In this document: positions 17,698 to 25,384 of the stretch, piece by piece
Numbering within the stretch: position 1 is the stretch's first letter
Layout: every line of letters begins with the position of its first letter
NCBI GenBank assembly: GCA_046328575.1
Contig: JAXLWI010000013.1
Location: 11,602 to 75,601 of the forward strand
DNA: 64,000 nucleotides
Direction: 5' to 3'
DNA from: JAGOBP01 sp046328575
Lineage (GTDB): Bacteria; Chloroflexota; Anaerolineae; Fen-1058
Made by a program: the position numbers and the translations under genes
The notes under the pieces: generated by a model
What the model saw: the letters and a program-made list of their open reading frames with translations, nothing else
The model's database searches: none
Told to the model about the DNA's origin: nothing

Positions 17698-18774
17698 ATG
17701 CCCATCGACCTTATCCATCACCGTCTCTACACTCAACATCTCCTCGGTCCCAAATTCGAGACCGCCGCCAACGTGGTGTCTCACTTCGGCGCGGTGCAGG
17801 CGCAGGATTACGCGGGCGCCAAGTGGGCGGTGGCACAGCGCACCACCGGCCTAAACGACGCCGATCTCGATCGGGCGCTGGAGGACGGCTCCATTCTGCG
17901 CACGCACGTGTTGCGGCCTACCTGGCACTTTGTCACTCCTGCCGACATCAGATGGATGTTGGCCCTCACCGCGCCACGGGTGAAAGCGGCGGGCGCATAT
18001 CAATGGCGTCGGCTGGAACTGGATGAAGCGCTGTTCAAGCGCAGCCACAATGTGTTGACCAAGACCCTACGCGACGGTCCGCTGCCGCGCACCGCCGTCG
18101 CCACCGCGCTCAAACGTGCAGGTGTCCTCGGCGACGGCGAACAGCGCTTGAGCCATCTCCTGATGCGCGCCGAACTGGATGGCTTGATTTGCAGCGGCGG
18201 GCGGCATGGCAAACAATTCACGTACGCGCTGCTGGACGAACGTGCGCCGCAGGCCAAAACGTTGCCGCGAGATGAAGCGTTGGCGACGTTGACGCTGCGC
18301 TACTTCGTCGGACACGGTCCCGCCACAGTTCAAGACTTCGCGTGGTGGTCGGGGCTGACGCTAACCGATGCGAAGCGCGGCCTGGAGCTGGCGAAAGATC
18401 AGCTGCACCAGAGCGTCATCGACGATCAGGTCTACTGGCAGGCCGCTTCGATCGCTCCGGCACGCGCCTCGACGCTGACGGCGACCCTGCTGCCTAGCTT
18501 CGACGAATACACTGTCGGTTACGCCGATCGCAGCGCCCTGTTTGACGCCGCCCACTTCGAGCGCCTCAACGCAGCGAACAGCGGCGTCGCGCTCTCCAAC
18601 ACGCTGCTGATCCGTGGCCAGATCGTCGGCAATTGGAAGCGCACTCTGCACAAGGATGCGGCGCTGATCGAACTCATGCCCTTCCGGCCACTGACCCAGA
18701 TCGAACAGCGCGCCATCGCCAAGGAAGCCGATCGCTTCGGCGCATTTCTCGGTCTGCGTGTGGTGTGGGCGTAA
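17698..18774 (+). CDS. AlkZ/YcaQ-like winged-helix protein (HTH_42)
   Basis: A 358-residue protein of the HTH_42 family, which contains the AlkZ and YcaQ DNA glycosylases that unhook crosslinked or bulky adducts. The motif VQAQDYAGAKWA (about residues 33-44) includes the Q-x-Q catalytic pair of the family, followed by RTHVLRPTWHFV and, towards the C-terminus, LLPSFDEYTVGYADRS. ATG 17698 has no Shine-Dalgarno but lies 7 bases after TATACT (17686-17691), compatible with a leaderless transcript. A DNA-repair role is likely, but the lesion is unknown. Confidence 0.75.
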   Translation: MPIDLIHHRLYTQHLLGPKFETAANVVSHFGAVQAQDYAGAKWAVAQRTTGLNDADLDRALEDGSILRTHVLRPTWHFVTPADIRWMLALTAPRVKAAGAYQWRRLELDEALFKRSHNVLTKTLRDGPLPRTAVATALKRAGVLGDGEQRLSHLLMRAELDGLICSGGRHGKQFTYALLDERAPQAKTLPRDEALATLTLRYFVGHGPATVQDFAWWSGLTLTDAKRGLELAKDQLHQSVIDDQVYWQAASIAPARASTLTATLLPSFDEYTVGYADRSALFDAAHFERLNAANSGVALSNTLLIRGQIVGNWKRTLHKDAALIELMPFRPLTQIEQRAIAKEADRFGAFLGLRVVWA

Positions 18775-18785
18775 AGGCTCAAACC

Positions 18786-18846
18786 GCCCGACTATTCAAC
18801 GACGCGACTACGCGACTATCGAACTACCCAACTATCTCACTAACAA
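18786..18846 (+). repeat. CGACTA-type phrase repeat
   Basis: Degenerate 7-9-base words run in tandem up to the next start codon: CGACTATTC, CGACTACG, CGACTATCG, AACTACCC, AACTATCTC. It fills the gap between two genes. Confidence 0.65.
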
Positions 18847-18848
18847 CT

Positions 18849-19430
18849 ATGCCAACCTTCTTCCCCACACCCGCCGATTTTCGCCGCTGGCTTGAAAAGC
18901 ATCACACGACCGAAAAAGAATTGTTGGTCGGCTTTTACAAGACCAGCTCCGGCAAGCCGAGTATCACGTGGCCGGAGTCCGTCGATCAGGCCTTGTGCTT
19001 CGGCTGGATCGACGGCCTTCGCAAGCGCGTCGACGACGAAAGTTACACCATCCGCTTCACGCCGCGCAAACCCACCAGCACATGGAGCGCCGTCAACATC
19101 AAACGTGTGCAGGAATTGACTCAACTCGGCTTGATGACGCCCGCCGGGCTGAAAGCCTTTGAGGCGCGTAAAGAAAACAAATCCGGCATCTACGCCTACG
19201 AACAGCGCACCGCCGCACTCCCACCCGAGTACGAAAAAACCTTGAAGAAAAACAAAGCGGCCTGGACGTTCTTTCAGGCGCAGCCCGCTTCCTATCGCAA
19301 AACGGCCATGTGGTGGATCGTCAGCGCCAAGCAAGAAGCCACGCGCCTCAAGCGGCTTGAGCAGTTGATCGCGCATTCGGCGCAGGGTCAAACGGTTCCT
19401 CAGTTCACGCGCTGGGCGAAATCCAAATAG
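18849..19430 (+). CDS. YdeI/OmpD-associated family protein
   Basis: A 193-residue cytosolic protein with the family blocks FRRWLEKHHTTEKELLVGFY, WPESVDQALCFGWIDG, IRFTPRKPTSTWSAVN and a basic C-terminus with KTAMWWIVSAKQEATRLKRL. In E. coli, YdeI is linked to resistance to antimicrobial peptides, but the biochemical role is not established. There is no clear Shine-Dalgarno; a phrase repeat ends directly before ATG 18849. It is probably cotranscribed with the next gene, whose ATG follows the stop by three bases. Confidence 0.75.
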   Translation: MPTFFPTPADFRRWLEKHHTTEKELLVGFYKTSSGKPSITWPESVDQALCFGWIDGLRKRVDDESYTIRFTPRKPTSTWSAVNIKRVQELTQLGLMTPAGLKAFEARKENKSGIYAYEQRTAALPPEYEKTLKKNKAAWTFFQAQPASYRKTAMWWIVSAKQEATRLKRLEQLIAHSAQGQTVPQFTRWAKSK

Positions 19431-19433
19431 CCG

Positions 19434-19793
19434 ATGGACCTCGACAACCCCGTCATCCGACTCTGTCTCGACGGCGCGCAGGCTGAATTCAAAGGTCAGC
19501 CCGCTGAAGCGCAGCGTCTCTATCAACAGGCCTGGGCCGCCGCCACCGATGCCTACGAAGCCTGCATCGCCGCGCACTACGTGGCGCGTTTTCAAGCGAC
19601 GCCTAAAGAGACGTTGCGCTGGAATCAAATCGCGCTCGAGCGCGCGGAGGCCGCCGAGGCCGATCGAGTGCGCGACTTCTACCCCTCGTTGTACTTGAAC
19701 CTCGGCCACGCGTATGAAGTCCTCGGCGATCAAGCCGAAGCGCAGCGCTATTACGATCTGGCAGCTGACCTCGGCGTCATCCATCAGCCCTAA
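19434..19793 (+). CDS. Small TPR-like protein
   Basis: A 119-residue helical protein with about three tetratricopeptide-like helix pairs: FKGQPAEAQRLYQQAW near residues 19-34, and YLNLGHAYEVLGDQAEAQRYYDLA near 90-113. The latter is a good TPR consensus. It is probably a protein-protein adaptor. The start is 3 bases after the YdeI-like stop, so the two are translated together. No enzymatic residues are visible. Confidence 0.65.
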   Translation: MDLDNPVIRLCLDGAQAEFKGQPAEAQRLYQQAWAAATDAYEACIAAHYVARFQATPKETLRWNQIALERAEAAEADRVRDFYPSLYLNLGHAYEVLGDQAEAQRYYDLAADLGVIHQP

Positions 19794-19824
19794 GCTTCGC
19801 CCGCCCAATTCATGATCTTCGTCA

Positions 19825-19853
19825 ATTGACAGACCGCGTCATTGTGCGTAAGC
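19825..19853 (+). promoter_or_regulatory. Promoter of the glycyl radical operon, probably leaderless
   Basis: TTGACA (19825-19830), a 17-base spacer and TAAGCT (19848-19853). The expected start of transcription falls on or next to ATG 19861, and no Shine-Dalgarno is present. Confidence 0.6.
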
Positions 19854-19860
19854 TTGCCCC

Positions 19861-20766
19861 ATGACAACTGGCCTGGTTTTCGACATCAAACAATATTCCA
19901 TCCACGACGGTCCCGGCATCCGCACGACCGTCTTTCTCAAAGGCTGTCCGCTCAGCTGCTGGTGGTGTCACAATCCCGAAAGCCAGTCGCCGCACATGGA
20001 AATGCTGCTGCGCGATAATCGCTGCATCAAGTGCGGCGCGTGCATCGAAACGTGTCCGCACGACGCGATTCAATGGCTCGACGGCGAACCCGTAACCGAT
20101 CGCGCGATCTGCGCCCAGTGCGGCACGTGCGAAGCCGTATGTTATGCCGAAGCGCGCGAACGCGTGGGCCGCGAAATGACCGTCGAGCAGGTCATGGCCG
20201 CCATCGAGCGCGATGCCGCCTTCTACGATGAATCACGCGGCGGCGTCACCTTCTCCGGCGGCGAGCCGCTGTGGCAAGCCGATTTTCTATTGGAATTGCT
20301 GCAAGCCTGCCAGGCCCGCGAGATTCACACGGCGCTTGACACCAGCGGCTGCGCGGCGTGGGCCACGCTCGATCGGGTGCGGCCCTTCGTCGATCTGTTT
20401 CTCTACGATCTCAAAGTGATCGATGACGACAAGCACCGTGAATTTACGGGCGTCTCCAACCGAGCGATCCTCTCGAATTTGCAGGCCCTGTCGGCGGACG
20501 GTCACCACGTCATCATCCGCGTGCCGATCGTGCCCGGCATCAACGACGACGACGCAACTGTACAACAGATCGGCGCGTTTGCGGGCGCGCTGCCGCACGT
20601 GACTGGCGTCGATATCCTGCCGTACCATCACATCGCCATCGACAAATATCTGCGCTTGAATAAACCGTATCGTCTCTTTGAGACGCGTCAGCCGTCGGCT
20701 GAACGTATGCGCGCCATCGCACAGCAATTGCAAGCATTCAATTTGTCCGTCACTATTGGGGGCTAA
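19861..20766 (+). CDS. Glycyl-radical enzyme activating protein (radical SAM)
   Basis: A 301-residue radical SAM enzyme that puts the glycyl radical on its partner. The signature C-x3-C-x2-C is CPLSCWWC (about residues 30-37). An inserted ferredoxin domain follows with CIKCGACIETCP and CAQCGTCEAVC, two auxiliary [4Fe-4S] sites found in activases of dehydratase-type partners but not in PflA itself. GGVTFSGGEPL is the SAM-binding GGE motif. It ends one base before the start of the enzyme it serves, so the pair is one operon. Confidence 0.9.
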   Translation: MTTGLVFDIKQYSIHDGPGIRTTVFLKGCPLSCWWCHNPESQSPHMEMLLRDNRCIKCGACIETCPHDAIQWLDGEPVTDRAICAQCGTCEAVCYAEARERVGREMTVEQVMAAIERDAAFYDESRGGVTFSGGEPLWQADFLLELLQACQAREIHTALDTSGCAAWATLDRVRPFVDLFLYDLKVIDDDKHREFTGVSNRAILSNLQALSADGHHVIIRVPIVPGINDDDATVQQIGAFAGALPHVTGVDILPYHHIAIDKYLRLNKPYRLFETRQPSAERMRAIAQQLQAFNLSVTIGG

Positions 20767-20767
20767 T

Positions 20768-23131
20768 ATGATTACCGACCGTGTCACACGGCTGCGCCGT
20801 GAAAGCCTGGACGCCCAGCCCTGCATCGCCACCGAGCGCGCCGAATTGCTCACCCAGTTCGATCGCTCGCACACGCCCTTGATGTCTGCGCCGGTGCGCC
20901 GCGCTTTGACGTTTCAATATCTGCTGGAGCACAAGACGATCTATCTCGGCCCCGATGAATTGATCGTCGGCGAAAAAGGCCCCGCGCCTAAAGCCACGCC
21001 CACTTATCCCGAACTGTGCTGCCACAGCCTGCAAGACCTGGACATCCTGAACTCGCGCGACAAGATCCCGTTCGCGGTCGATCACGCCGCCCGCTCGATC
21101 TATCGCGACGACATCATCCCCACGTGGCAGGGCCGCTCCATGCGCGATCTGATCTTCGCCGAGATGACGCCGGAGTGGCTGGCCGCGTACGAAGCTGGCA
21201 TCTTCACCGAATTCATGGAACAGCGCGCCCCCGGCCACACCGTGCTCGACGACAAGATCTATCACCAAGGCATGTTGGATTTCAAAGCGGCGATTCAGCA
21301 GAGTCTCGATCGATTGGACTACCTATCCGATCGCGACGCGTACGCGAAGCAAGAAGAACTGAAAGCGATGTTCATCTGTGCCGACGCGCTGATTCGTTTT
21401 GCAGAGCGCCACGCCGAACGCGCGCGCGAACTCGCCGACGGCGAAACGAATCCACAGCGGCAGCAGGAACTGCTTCAGATTGCCGAAGTCTGTTCGCACG
21501 TGCCCGCGCACGCGCCGCGCAACTTCTGGGAAGCGCTGCAATACTACTGGTTCGTGCATCTGGGCGTCACCACCGAACTCAACACGTGGGACGCCTTCTG
21601 CCCCGGCCATCTCGATCAGCACCTTAATCCTTTCTATCAACGCGATCTGGCCGCAGGCACGTTGACGCGCGAGCAAGCCGAAGAACTGCTGCATTGCTTC
21701 TGGATCAAGTTCAACAATCAGCCCGCGCCGCCCAAAGTGGGCGTCACCGCCGCCGAAAGCGGCACCTACACCGACTTCGCGCAGATCAACGTCGGCGGGG
21801 TCAAAGCCGATGGTTCTGATGCCGTGAACGATGTCTCTTACTTGTTGCTCGACGTGATCGAAGACATGCGCCTGCTGCAACCCAGTTCGTCGATTCAGGT
21901 CAGCAAGAAGAACCCCGATCGCTTCATCAAGCGGGCCGCCAAGATCATTCGCACCGGCTTCGGCCAACCGTCGATCTTCAACACCGACGCCATCGTGCAA
22001 GAGTTGGTGCGACAGGGCAAATCACTCGTCGATGCGCGCGCGGGTGGATCGAGTGGGTGCGTGGAAGTGGGCGCATTTGGCAAAGAGAACTACAACCTGA
22101 CGGGTTACTTCAACCTGCCCAAGGTGCTGGAGATCACGCTGCACAACGGCGTCGATCCGCGCACGGGTAAGACCATCGGTCTATCAACCGGCGATCCGCG
22201 GCACTTCCAGTCCTTTGATGACTTGCTGGCCGCTTTCCAAAAGCAACTGCGTTACTTCATCGACATCAAACTGCGTGGCAACAGCGTTATCGAACGGTTG
22301 TATGCAACCTACATGCCCGCACCGTTTTTGTCGCTGCTCATCGACGATTGCATCGCTACAGGCAAGGACTATCACGACGGCGGGCCGCGCTACAACACCA
22401 GTTACCTGCAAGGTGTCGGCCTCGGCACGATTACGGACGCGCTGACCGCGTTGAAGTATCACGTCTTCGATCAACACACCTTGTCGATGGAAACGATGCT
22501 CACCACACTCGACAGCAACTTCGTCGGTCAAGAACGCACGCGCCAACTGTTGATCAATCGCACGCCGCGTTACGGCAACGACGACGATTACGCCGATAGC
22601 GTAATGACCACCGTGTTCGATCTCTATTTCAACGCCGTCGATGGGCGACCCAACACCAAAGGCGGCGAATATCACATCAACTTGCTGCCGACGACCGTGC
22701 ACGTCTACTTTGGATCGGTGATCGGCGCGACGCCAGATGGACGCCGCGCGGGCGAGCCGCTGTCAGAAGGCATCTCGCCGGTGCAGGGGGCCGATCGGTG
22801 CGGGCCGACCAGCGTGGTCAAGTCCGCCGCCAAGATGGATCACCTTCGCACGGGCGGCACACTGCTCAATCAGAAGTTCACGCCGCAGTTGCTCAAAGAT
22901 GATGCCGGGCTGGATGGATTAGTTCAGTTAGTACGCACTTACTTCAAACTCGACGGACATCACATCCAATTCAACGTCGTCGATGCCGCTACTTTGCGCG
23001 CCGCTCAGCAGAACCCCGAACAGTATCGTGACCTGATCGTACGGGTGGCCGGCTACAGCGACTACTTCTGCGATCTGGGTCAAGCCCTGCAAAACGAGAT
23101 CATCGCGCGGACGGAACACCAATCGTTTTAG
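20768..23131 (+). CDS. Glycyl radical enzyme, resembling trans-4-hydroxyproline dehydratase
   Basis: A 787-residue PFL-like enzyme. The thiyl cysteine is C431 in SSGCVEVGAFGKE, with the catalytic E433 of the dehydratase/lyase class. The radical glycine is G762 in RVAGYSDYF near the C-terminus. PFL itself has a CC pair, so this is not formate acetyltransferase. As I recall, clostridial hydroxyproline dehydratase (HypD, about 789 residues) has C434, E436 and G765, an offset of three at every site, and shares blocks such as GGPRYNTSYLQGVGLGTITD. The reaction would be hydroxyproline to pyrroline carboxylate plus water. No proC-like gene or microcompartment is nearby. Oxygen would destroy the radical, so it acts anaerobically. 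Confidence 0.72.
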   Translation: MITDRVTRLRRESLDAQPCIATERAELLTQFDRSHTPLMSAPVRRALTFQYLLEHKTIYLGPDELIVGEKGPAPKATPTYPELCCHSLQDLDILNSRDKIPFAVDHAARSIYRDDIIPTWQGRSMRDLIFAEMTPEWLAAYEAGIFTEFMEQRAPGHTVLDDKIYHQGMLDFKAAIQQSLDRLDYLSDRDAYAKQEELKAMFICADALIRFAERHAERARELADGETNPQRQQELLQIAEVCSHVPAHAPRNFWEALQYYWFVHLGVTTELNTWDAFCPGHLDQHLNPFYQRDLAAGTLTREQAEELLHCFWIKFNNQPAPPKVGVTAAESGTYTDFAQINVGGVKADGSDAVNDVSYLLLDVIEDMRLLQPSSSIQVSKKNPDRFIKRAAKIIRTGFGQPSIFNTDAIVQELVRQGKSLVDARAGGSSGCVEVGAFGKENYNLTGYFNLPKVLEITLHNGVDPRTGKTIGLSTGDPRHFQSFDDLLAAFQKQLRYFIDIKLRGNSVIERLYATYMPAPFLSLLIDDCIATGKDYHDGGPRYNTSYLQGVGLGTITDALTALKYHVFDQHTLSMETMLTTLDSNFVGQERTRQLLINRTPRYGNDDDYADSVMTTVFDLYFNAVDGRPNTKGGEYHINLLPTTVHVYFGSVIGATPDGRRAGEPLSEGISPVQGADRCGPTSVVKSAAKMDHLRTGGTLLNQKFTPQLLKDDAGLDGLVQLVRTYFKLDGHHIQFNVVDAATLRAAQQNPEQYRDLIVRVAGYSDYFCDLGQALQNEIIARTEHQSF

Positions 23132-23163
23132 AGTAGGCCAGGGAACAAGTAGACAAGGCAAAA

Positions 23164-23197
23164 CAAACGGCTGAGCGATTACGCTCAGCCGTTTGTG
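23164..23197. terminator. Bidirectional terminator
   Basis: ACAAACGGCTGAGC (23164-23177) and GCTCAGCCGTTTGT (23184-23197) form a perfect 14-bp stem with a 6-base loop, between the convergent glycyl radical enzyme and membrane protein genes. Confidence 0.85.
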
Positions 23198-23227
23198 TAT
23201 GATCCAACTTTGCAAGAGACGCAGATG

Positions 23228-23638
23228 CTAAGGAAAGATTTCTTCCGCCGAAGCGCTATGTATGCGACGGTACAGCAAATAGATCAGCGCTAGCACTGCA
23301 CCCGGCAATAGACTAGCAGCAAAGGCCAAAGATGATTCCCCGGCAAGGCGGAAGCCGATTGCCAGCCAACCCAACCAACCCGTTCCCAGAAAGCCAAAGG
23401 CCGTATTCAGGCGTTGCGTCAACGGCAAGCGTCGCCAATCCTTGGCGAACAGCATCAACAACCCGACCGGTACGGTGCCGAGTTGCACGACGACCCAGGC
23501 CATGACCCAGCCATATGAGAAGGAATAATCCCCCACAATCCCAAAAGTGCTGGCGCACATCATGGCTGCCGCGCCGACAAACACCAACAAAATCCTCTGC
23601 CACTTTTCAAGTTGTTGCTCCAGATATTCGTTGGTCAT
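23228..23638 (-). CDS. Four-helix membrane protein in a PadR operon
   Basis: I do not recognise this 136-residue protein. It has a charged N-terminus (MTNEYLEQQLEKWQR) and four predicted helices near residues 16-35, 42-64, 78-96 and 101-122. It starts 21 bases after the PadR gene. PadR regulators often sit beside the transporter or membrane protein they control, so a stress- or drug-related membrane function is possible but not shown. Confidence 0.6.
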   Translation of the reverse strand: MTNEYLEQQLEKWQRILLVFVGAAAMMCASTFGIVGDYSFSYGWVMAWVVVQLGTVPVGLLMLFAKDWRRLPLTQRLNTAFGFLGTGWLGWLAIGFRLAGESSLAFAASLLPGAVLALIYLLYRRIHSASAEEIFP

Positions 23639-23659
23639 AGCCTTTACCCCTGTCTATTG

Positions 23660-24040
23660 TCAGGCTGCATTTACAACCGCTTGAAGACGTGCCGCAATCT
23701 CCGGTTGTTCAAACACTAGAATATTCCGTTGAATGAACTGCCGCAGCAATTCCAACCCAGTCTCGGTCAATTGATAATAGCGGCGTTGCGGTCCAACCGC
23801 CGACTGGCGCAGTTCACTGTTTACTACGCCCAGCGCCTCAAAGCGGTTCAACGCGCGATAAATACTGTTATCGTCGGCGGTGATGGTGCCCTGGCTAAGC
23901 GTTCTGACGGCGGCGCTCAATTCATAGGCATAGGCCGGGCGGGCATGCAGAAACAGCAACAGCCATAGGCTCAGCAGGCCCTTTTTGTAAGCGCCTTCCC
24001 AGTTTTCAAGCAGATCTTCTACAGTTGGCTTTCGTCCCAT
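23660..24040 (-). CDS. PadR-family transcriptional regulator
   Basis: A 126-residue winged-helix regulator. The PadR core reads LLSLWLLLFLHARPAYAYELSAAV, then a DNA-recognition region with NSIYRALNRFEALGVVNSE and the wing RRYYQLTETGLELL. A C-terminal helix would dimerise it. The promoter and a perfect palindrome directly upstream suggest autorepression. It is divergent from an ArsR gene whose -35 box lies 7 bases from its own. Confidence 0.85.
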   Translation of the reverse strand: MGRKPTVEDLLENWEGAYKKGLLSLWLLLFLHARPAYAYELSAAVRTLSQGTITADDNSIYRALNRFEALGVVNSELRQSAVGPQRRYYQLTETGLELLRQFIQRNILVFEQPEIAARLQAVVNAA

Positions 24041-24048
24041 CTACGCCT

Positions 24049-24071
24049 CTATTATACCACACGTATAATAG
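24049..24071 (-). promoter_or_regulatory. Palindromic operator upstream of PadR
   Basis: CTATTATAC (24049-24057) and GTATAATAG (24063-24071) are exact inverted copies with a 5-base spacer. The site covers the minus-strand -10 box and the expected transcription start, the right place for a repressor. Confidence 0.7.
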
Positions 24072-24093
24072 CACACTCGACGCGCGCTGTCAA
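24065..24093 (-). promoter_or_regulatory. PadR operon promoter
   Basis: On the minus strand TTGACA (24093-24088), a 17-base spacer and TATTAT (24070-24065). Confidence 0.75.
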
Positions 24094-24100
24094 TATTCAC

Positions 24101-24128
24101 TTGACGACGAGCCGGGAGCGGGTATAAT
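24101..24128 (+). promoter_or_regulatory. ArsR gene promoter
   Basis: TTGACG (24101-24106), a 16-base spacer and TATAAT (24123-24128). It is immediately followed by the 24-bp palindrome. Confidence 0.75.
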
Positions 24129-24152
24129 CCATTTCGATATATATCGAAATGG
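24129..24152 (+). promoter_or_regulatory. 24-bp perfect palindrome, ArsR-type operator
   Basis: CCATTTCGATAT (24129-24140) is followed directly by its reverse complement (24141-24152). It covers the expected transcription start near 24135 and lies 16 bases before ATG 24169. ArsR-family operators are usually AT-rich imperfect palindromes of this kind, so autorepression is likely. Confidence 0.8.
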
Positions 24153-24168
24153 ATTCACGGAGATAAAA

Positions 24169-24753
24169 ATGACCGAACTCACTTCAACCGACGAACTACT
24201 CGATTTCTTCAAGGCACTGGCCGATGCCAATCGTCTAAAGATCGTGGGCTTGTTGGCTCAGCAATCTTACACTGTGGAACAACTCGCCGCCATGTTGGAA
24301 TTAGGTGCTTCCACTGTATCGCATCATTTAAGCATGCTGTCGCACGTCGGACTGGTGTCCGCCAAGGCCGAGCAATACTACAACGTGTACTCGCTCAACC
24401 TCGCGGCGATTCAGAGTATGGCACAACGCTTGCTTGCCCGTGAAGAGTTACCCAAGTTGGCCGACGAGGTCGATCGGACGGCGTATGACCGCAAAGTAAT
24501 GGCGGCCTTCGTGCGGTCCGATGGCACGATCCGTTCCTTCCCAGCCCAGGAAAAGAAGTTTCAGGTGCTGCTGCGTTACGTGCTCGATGCCTTTGAGCCC
24601 GGGCAACGCTACACTGAGAAACAGGTTAACAATCGGCTTGCCAAATACAGCGACGATACGGCTGCTTTACGACGCGGCCTCATCGAATACAAGTTGATGG
24701 CGCGCGAAGCCGCCGCGGGCGGCAGCACCTACTGGCGCATCGATCAAAGTTAG
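24169..24753 (+). CDS. ArsR-family regulator fused to DUF2087
   Basis: A 194-residue regulator. Residues about 8-85 are an ArsR winged helix (FFKALADANRLKIVGLLAQQ, then LGASTVSHHLSMLSHVGLV as recognition helix). Residues about 115-190 match DUF2087 (FQVLLRYVLDAFEPGQRYTE, LRRGLIEYKLMAREAAAGG). No cysteine metal-site motif of ArsR/SmtB is visible, so the signal is probably not a thiophilic metal. The 24-bp operator upstream suggests self-control, and the divergent PadR gene may share regulation. Confidence 0.85.
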   Translation: MTELTSTDELLDFFKALADANRLKIVGLLAQQSYTVEQLAAMLELGASTVSHHLSMLSHVGLVSAKAEQYYNVYSLNLAAIQSMAQRLLAREELPKLADEVDRTAYDRKVMAAFVRSDGTIRSFPAQEKKFQVLLRYVLDAFEPGQRYTEKQVNNRLAKYSDDTAALRRGLIEYKLMAREAAAGGSTYWRIDQS

Positions 24754-24820
24754 GTTCGTGAACCTTGTTCGCAAGTTGACGGTATAATCTGCAACACATC
24801 GACCGACCAAGCGAGAAGCC

Positions 24821-25297
24821 ATGACCGACGAACAGACACAACTTATCGAGGAACTGGATGCCGCGCGTGCGACTATGCGCACATTGATCGCCGATCTCGT
24901 ACCCGACAGCGAGATCTATCCCGGCTGGACACTGCGCCAGTTTCTAGCGCATCTCACCGGTTGGGACGATGTAACGGCGACCACACTGCGCGCGCATGCC
25001 CGCAACGAGACGCCCGCCACGCCGGTCTCGGCCGGTATCGACGCATACAACGCCGAATCCGTCTCGACACGCGAAACGCTTGATCTCGATCACATCCTCA
25101 AAGAATGGGAACTGGCGCGCGCTGAACTCAAGGCAGCCATTCGCGCGTTGACGCCGGAGCAGATGGCCGCGCCGCTGCTGCATCCGTGGGGGCGCGTCAG
25201 CACGGTCGCCAAACTGGTGCAGATTATGATTGAGCACGAAGGCGAAGAGCACGCCAACGAACTCCGCGCGATGAAGGCCCGGCAAGCCGCCGCCTAG
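24821..25297 (+). CDS. DinB/DfsB-like four-helix protein
   Basis: A 158-residue protein of the DinB/YfiT-like fold. Typical elements are GWTLRQFLAHLTGWDD (about residues 44-59), whose histidine usually binds metal, and a late helix with IMIEHEGEEHANEL carrying two histidines. These proteins act as thiol-dependent transferases or in self-protection. The substrate is unknown. A TATAAT box lies at 24783-24788 but no good -35 was seen. Confidence 0.7.
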   Translation: MTDEQTQLIEELDAARATMRTLIADLVPDSEIYPGWTLRQFLAHLTGWDDVTATTLRAHARNETPATPVSAGIDAYNAESVSTRETLDLDHILKEWELARAELKAAIRALTPEQMAAPLLHPWGRVSTVAKLVQIMIEHEGEEHANELRAMKARQAAA

Positions 25298-25320
25298 TCC
25301 CGACCACTTCGATCAACCCA

Positions 25321-25354
25321 AAGACGGATGCTCACACCAGCATCCGTCTTTTGT
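25321..25354 (+). terminator. Strong intrinsic terminator
   Basis: AAGACGGATGCT (25321-25332), a 6-base loop and AGCATCCGTCTT (25339-25350) form a perfect 12-bp stem followed by TTGT. Confidence 0.85.
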
Positions 25355-25378
25355 CATTAGTCGTTTGTCATTTATAAT
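25351..25378 (+). promoter_or_regulatory. Promoter of the XPB-like gene, leaderless arrangement
   Basis: TTGTCA (25351-25356), a 16-base spacer and TATAAT (25373-25378). ATG 25385 begins 7 bases after the box, where transcription would start. The promoter is built from a phrase repeat (TTGTCATTAGTCGTTTGTCA). Confidence 0.65.
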
Positions 25379-25384
25379 TTTCAC

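Noticed and set aside
18840..19808. 322-codon open frame on the minus strand
   Set aside because: It covers the YdeI-like and TPR-like genes on the opposite strand, both of which have family motifs.
20768..23131. Pyruvate formate-lyase
   Set aside because: The active site has a single Cys followed by Val-Glu rather than the Cys-Cys pair, and the activase has extra ferredoxin clusters.
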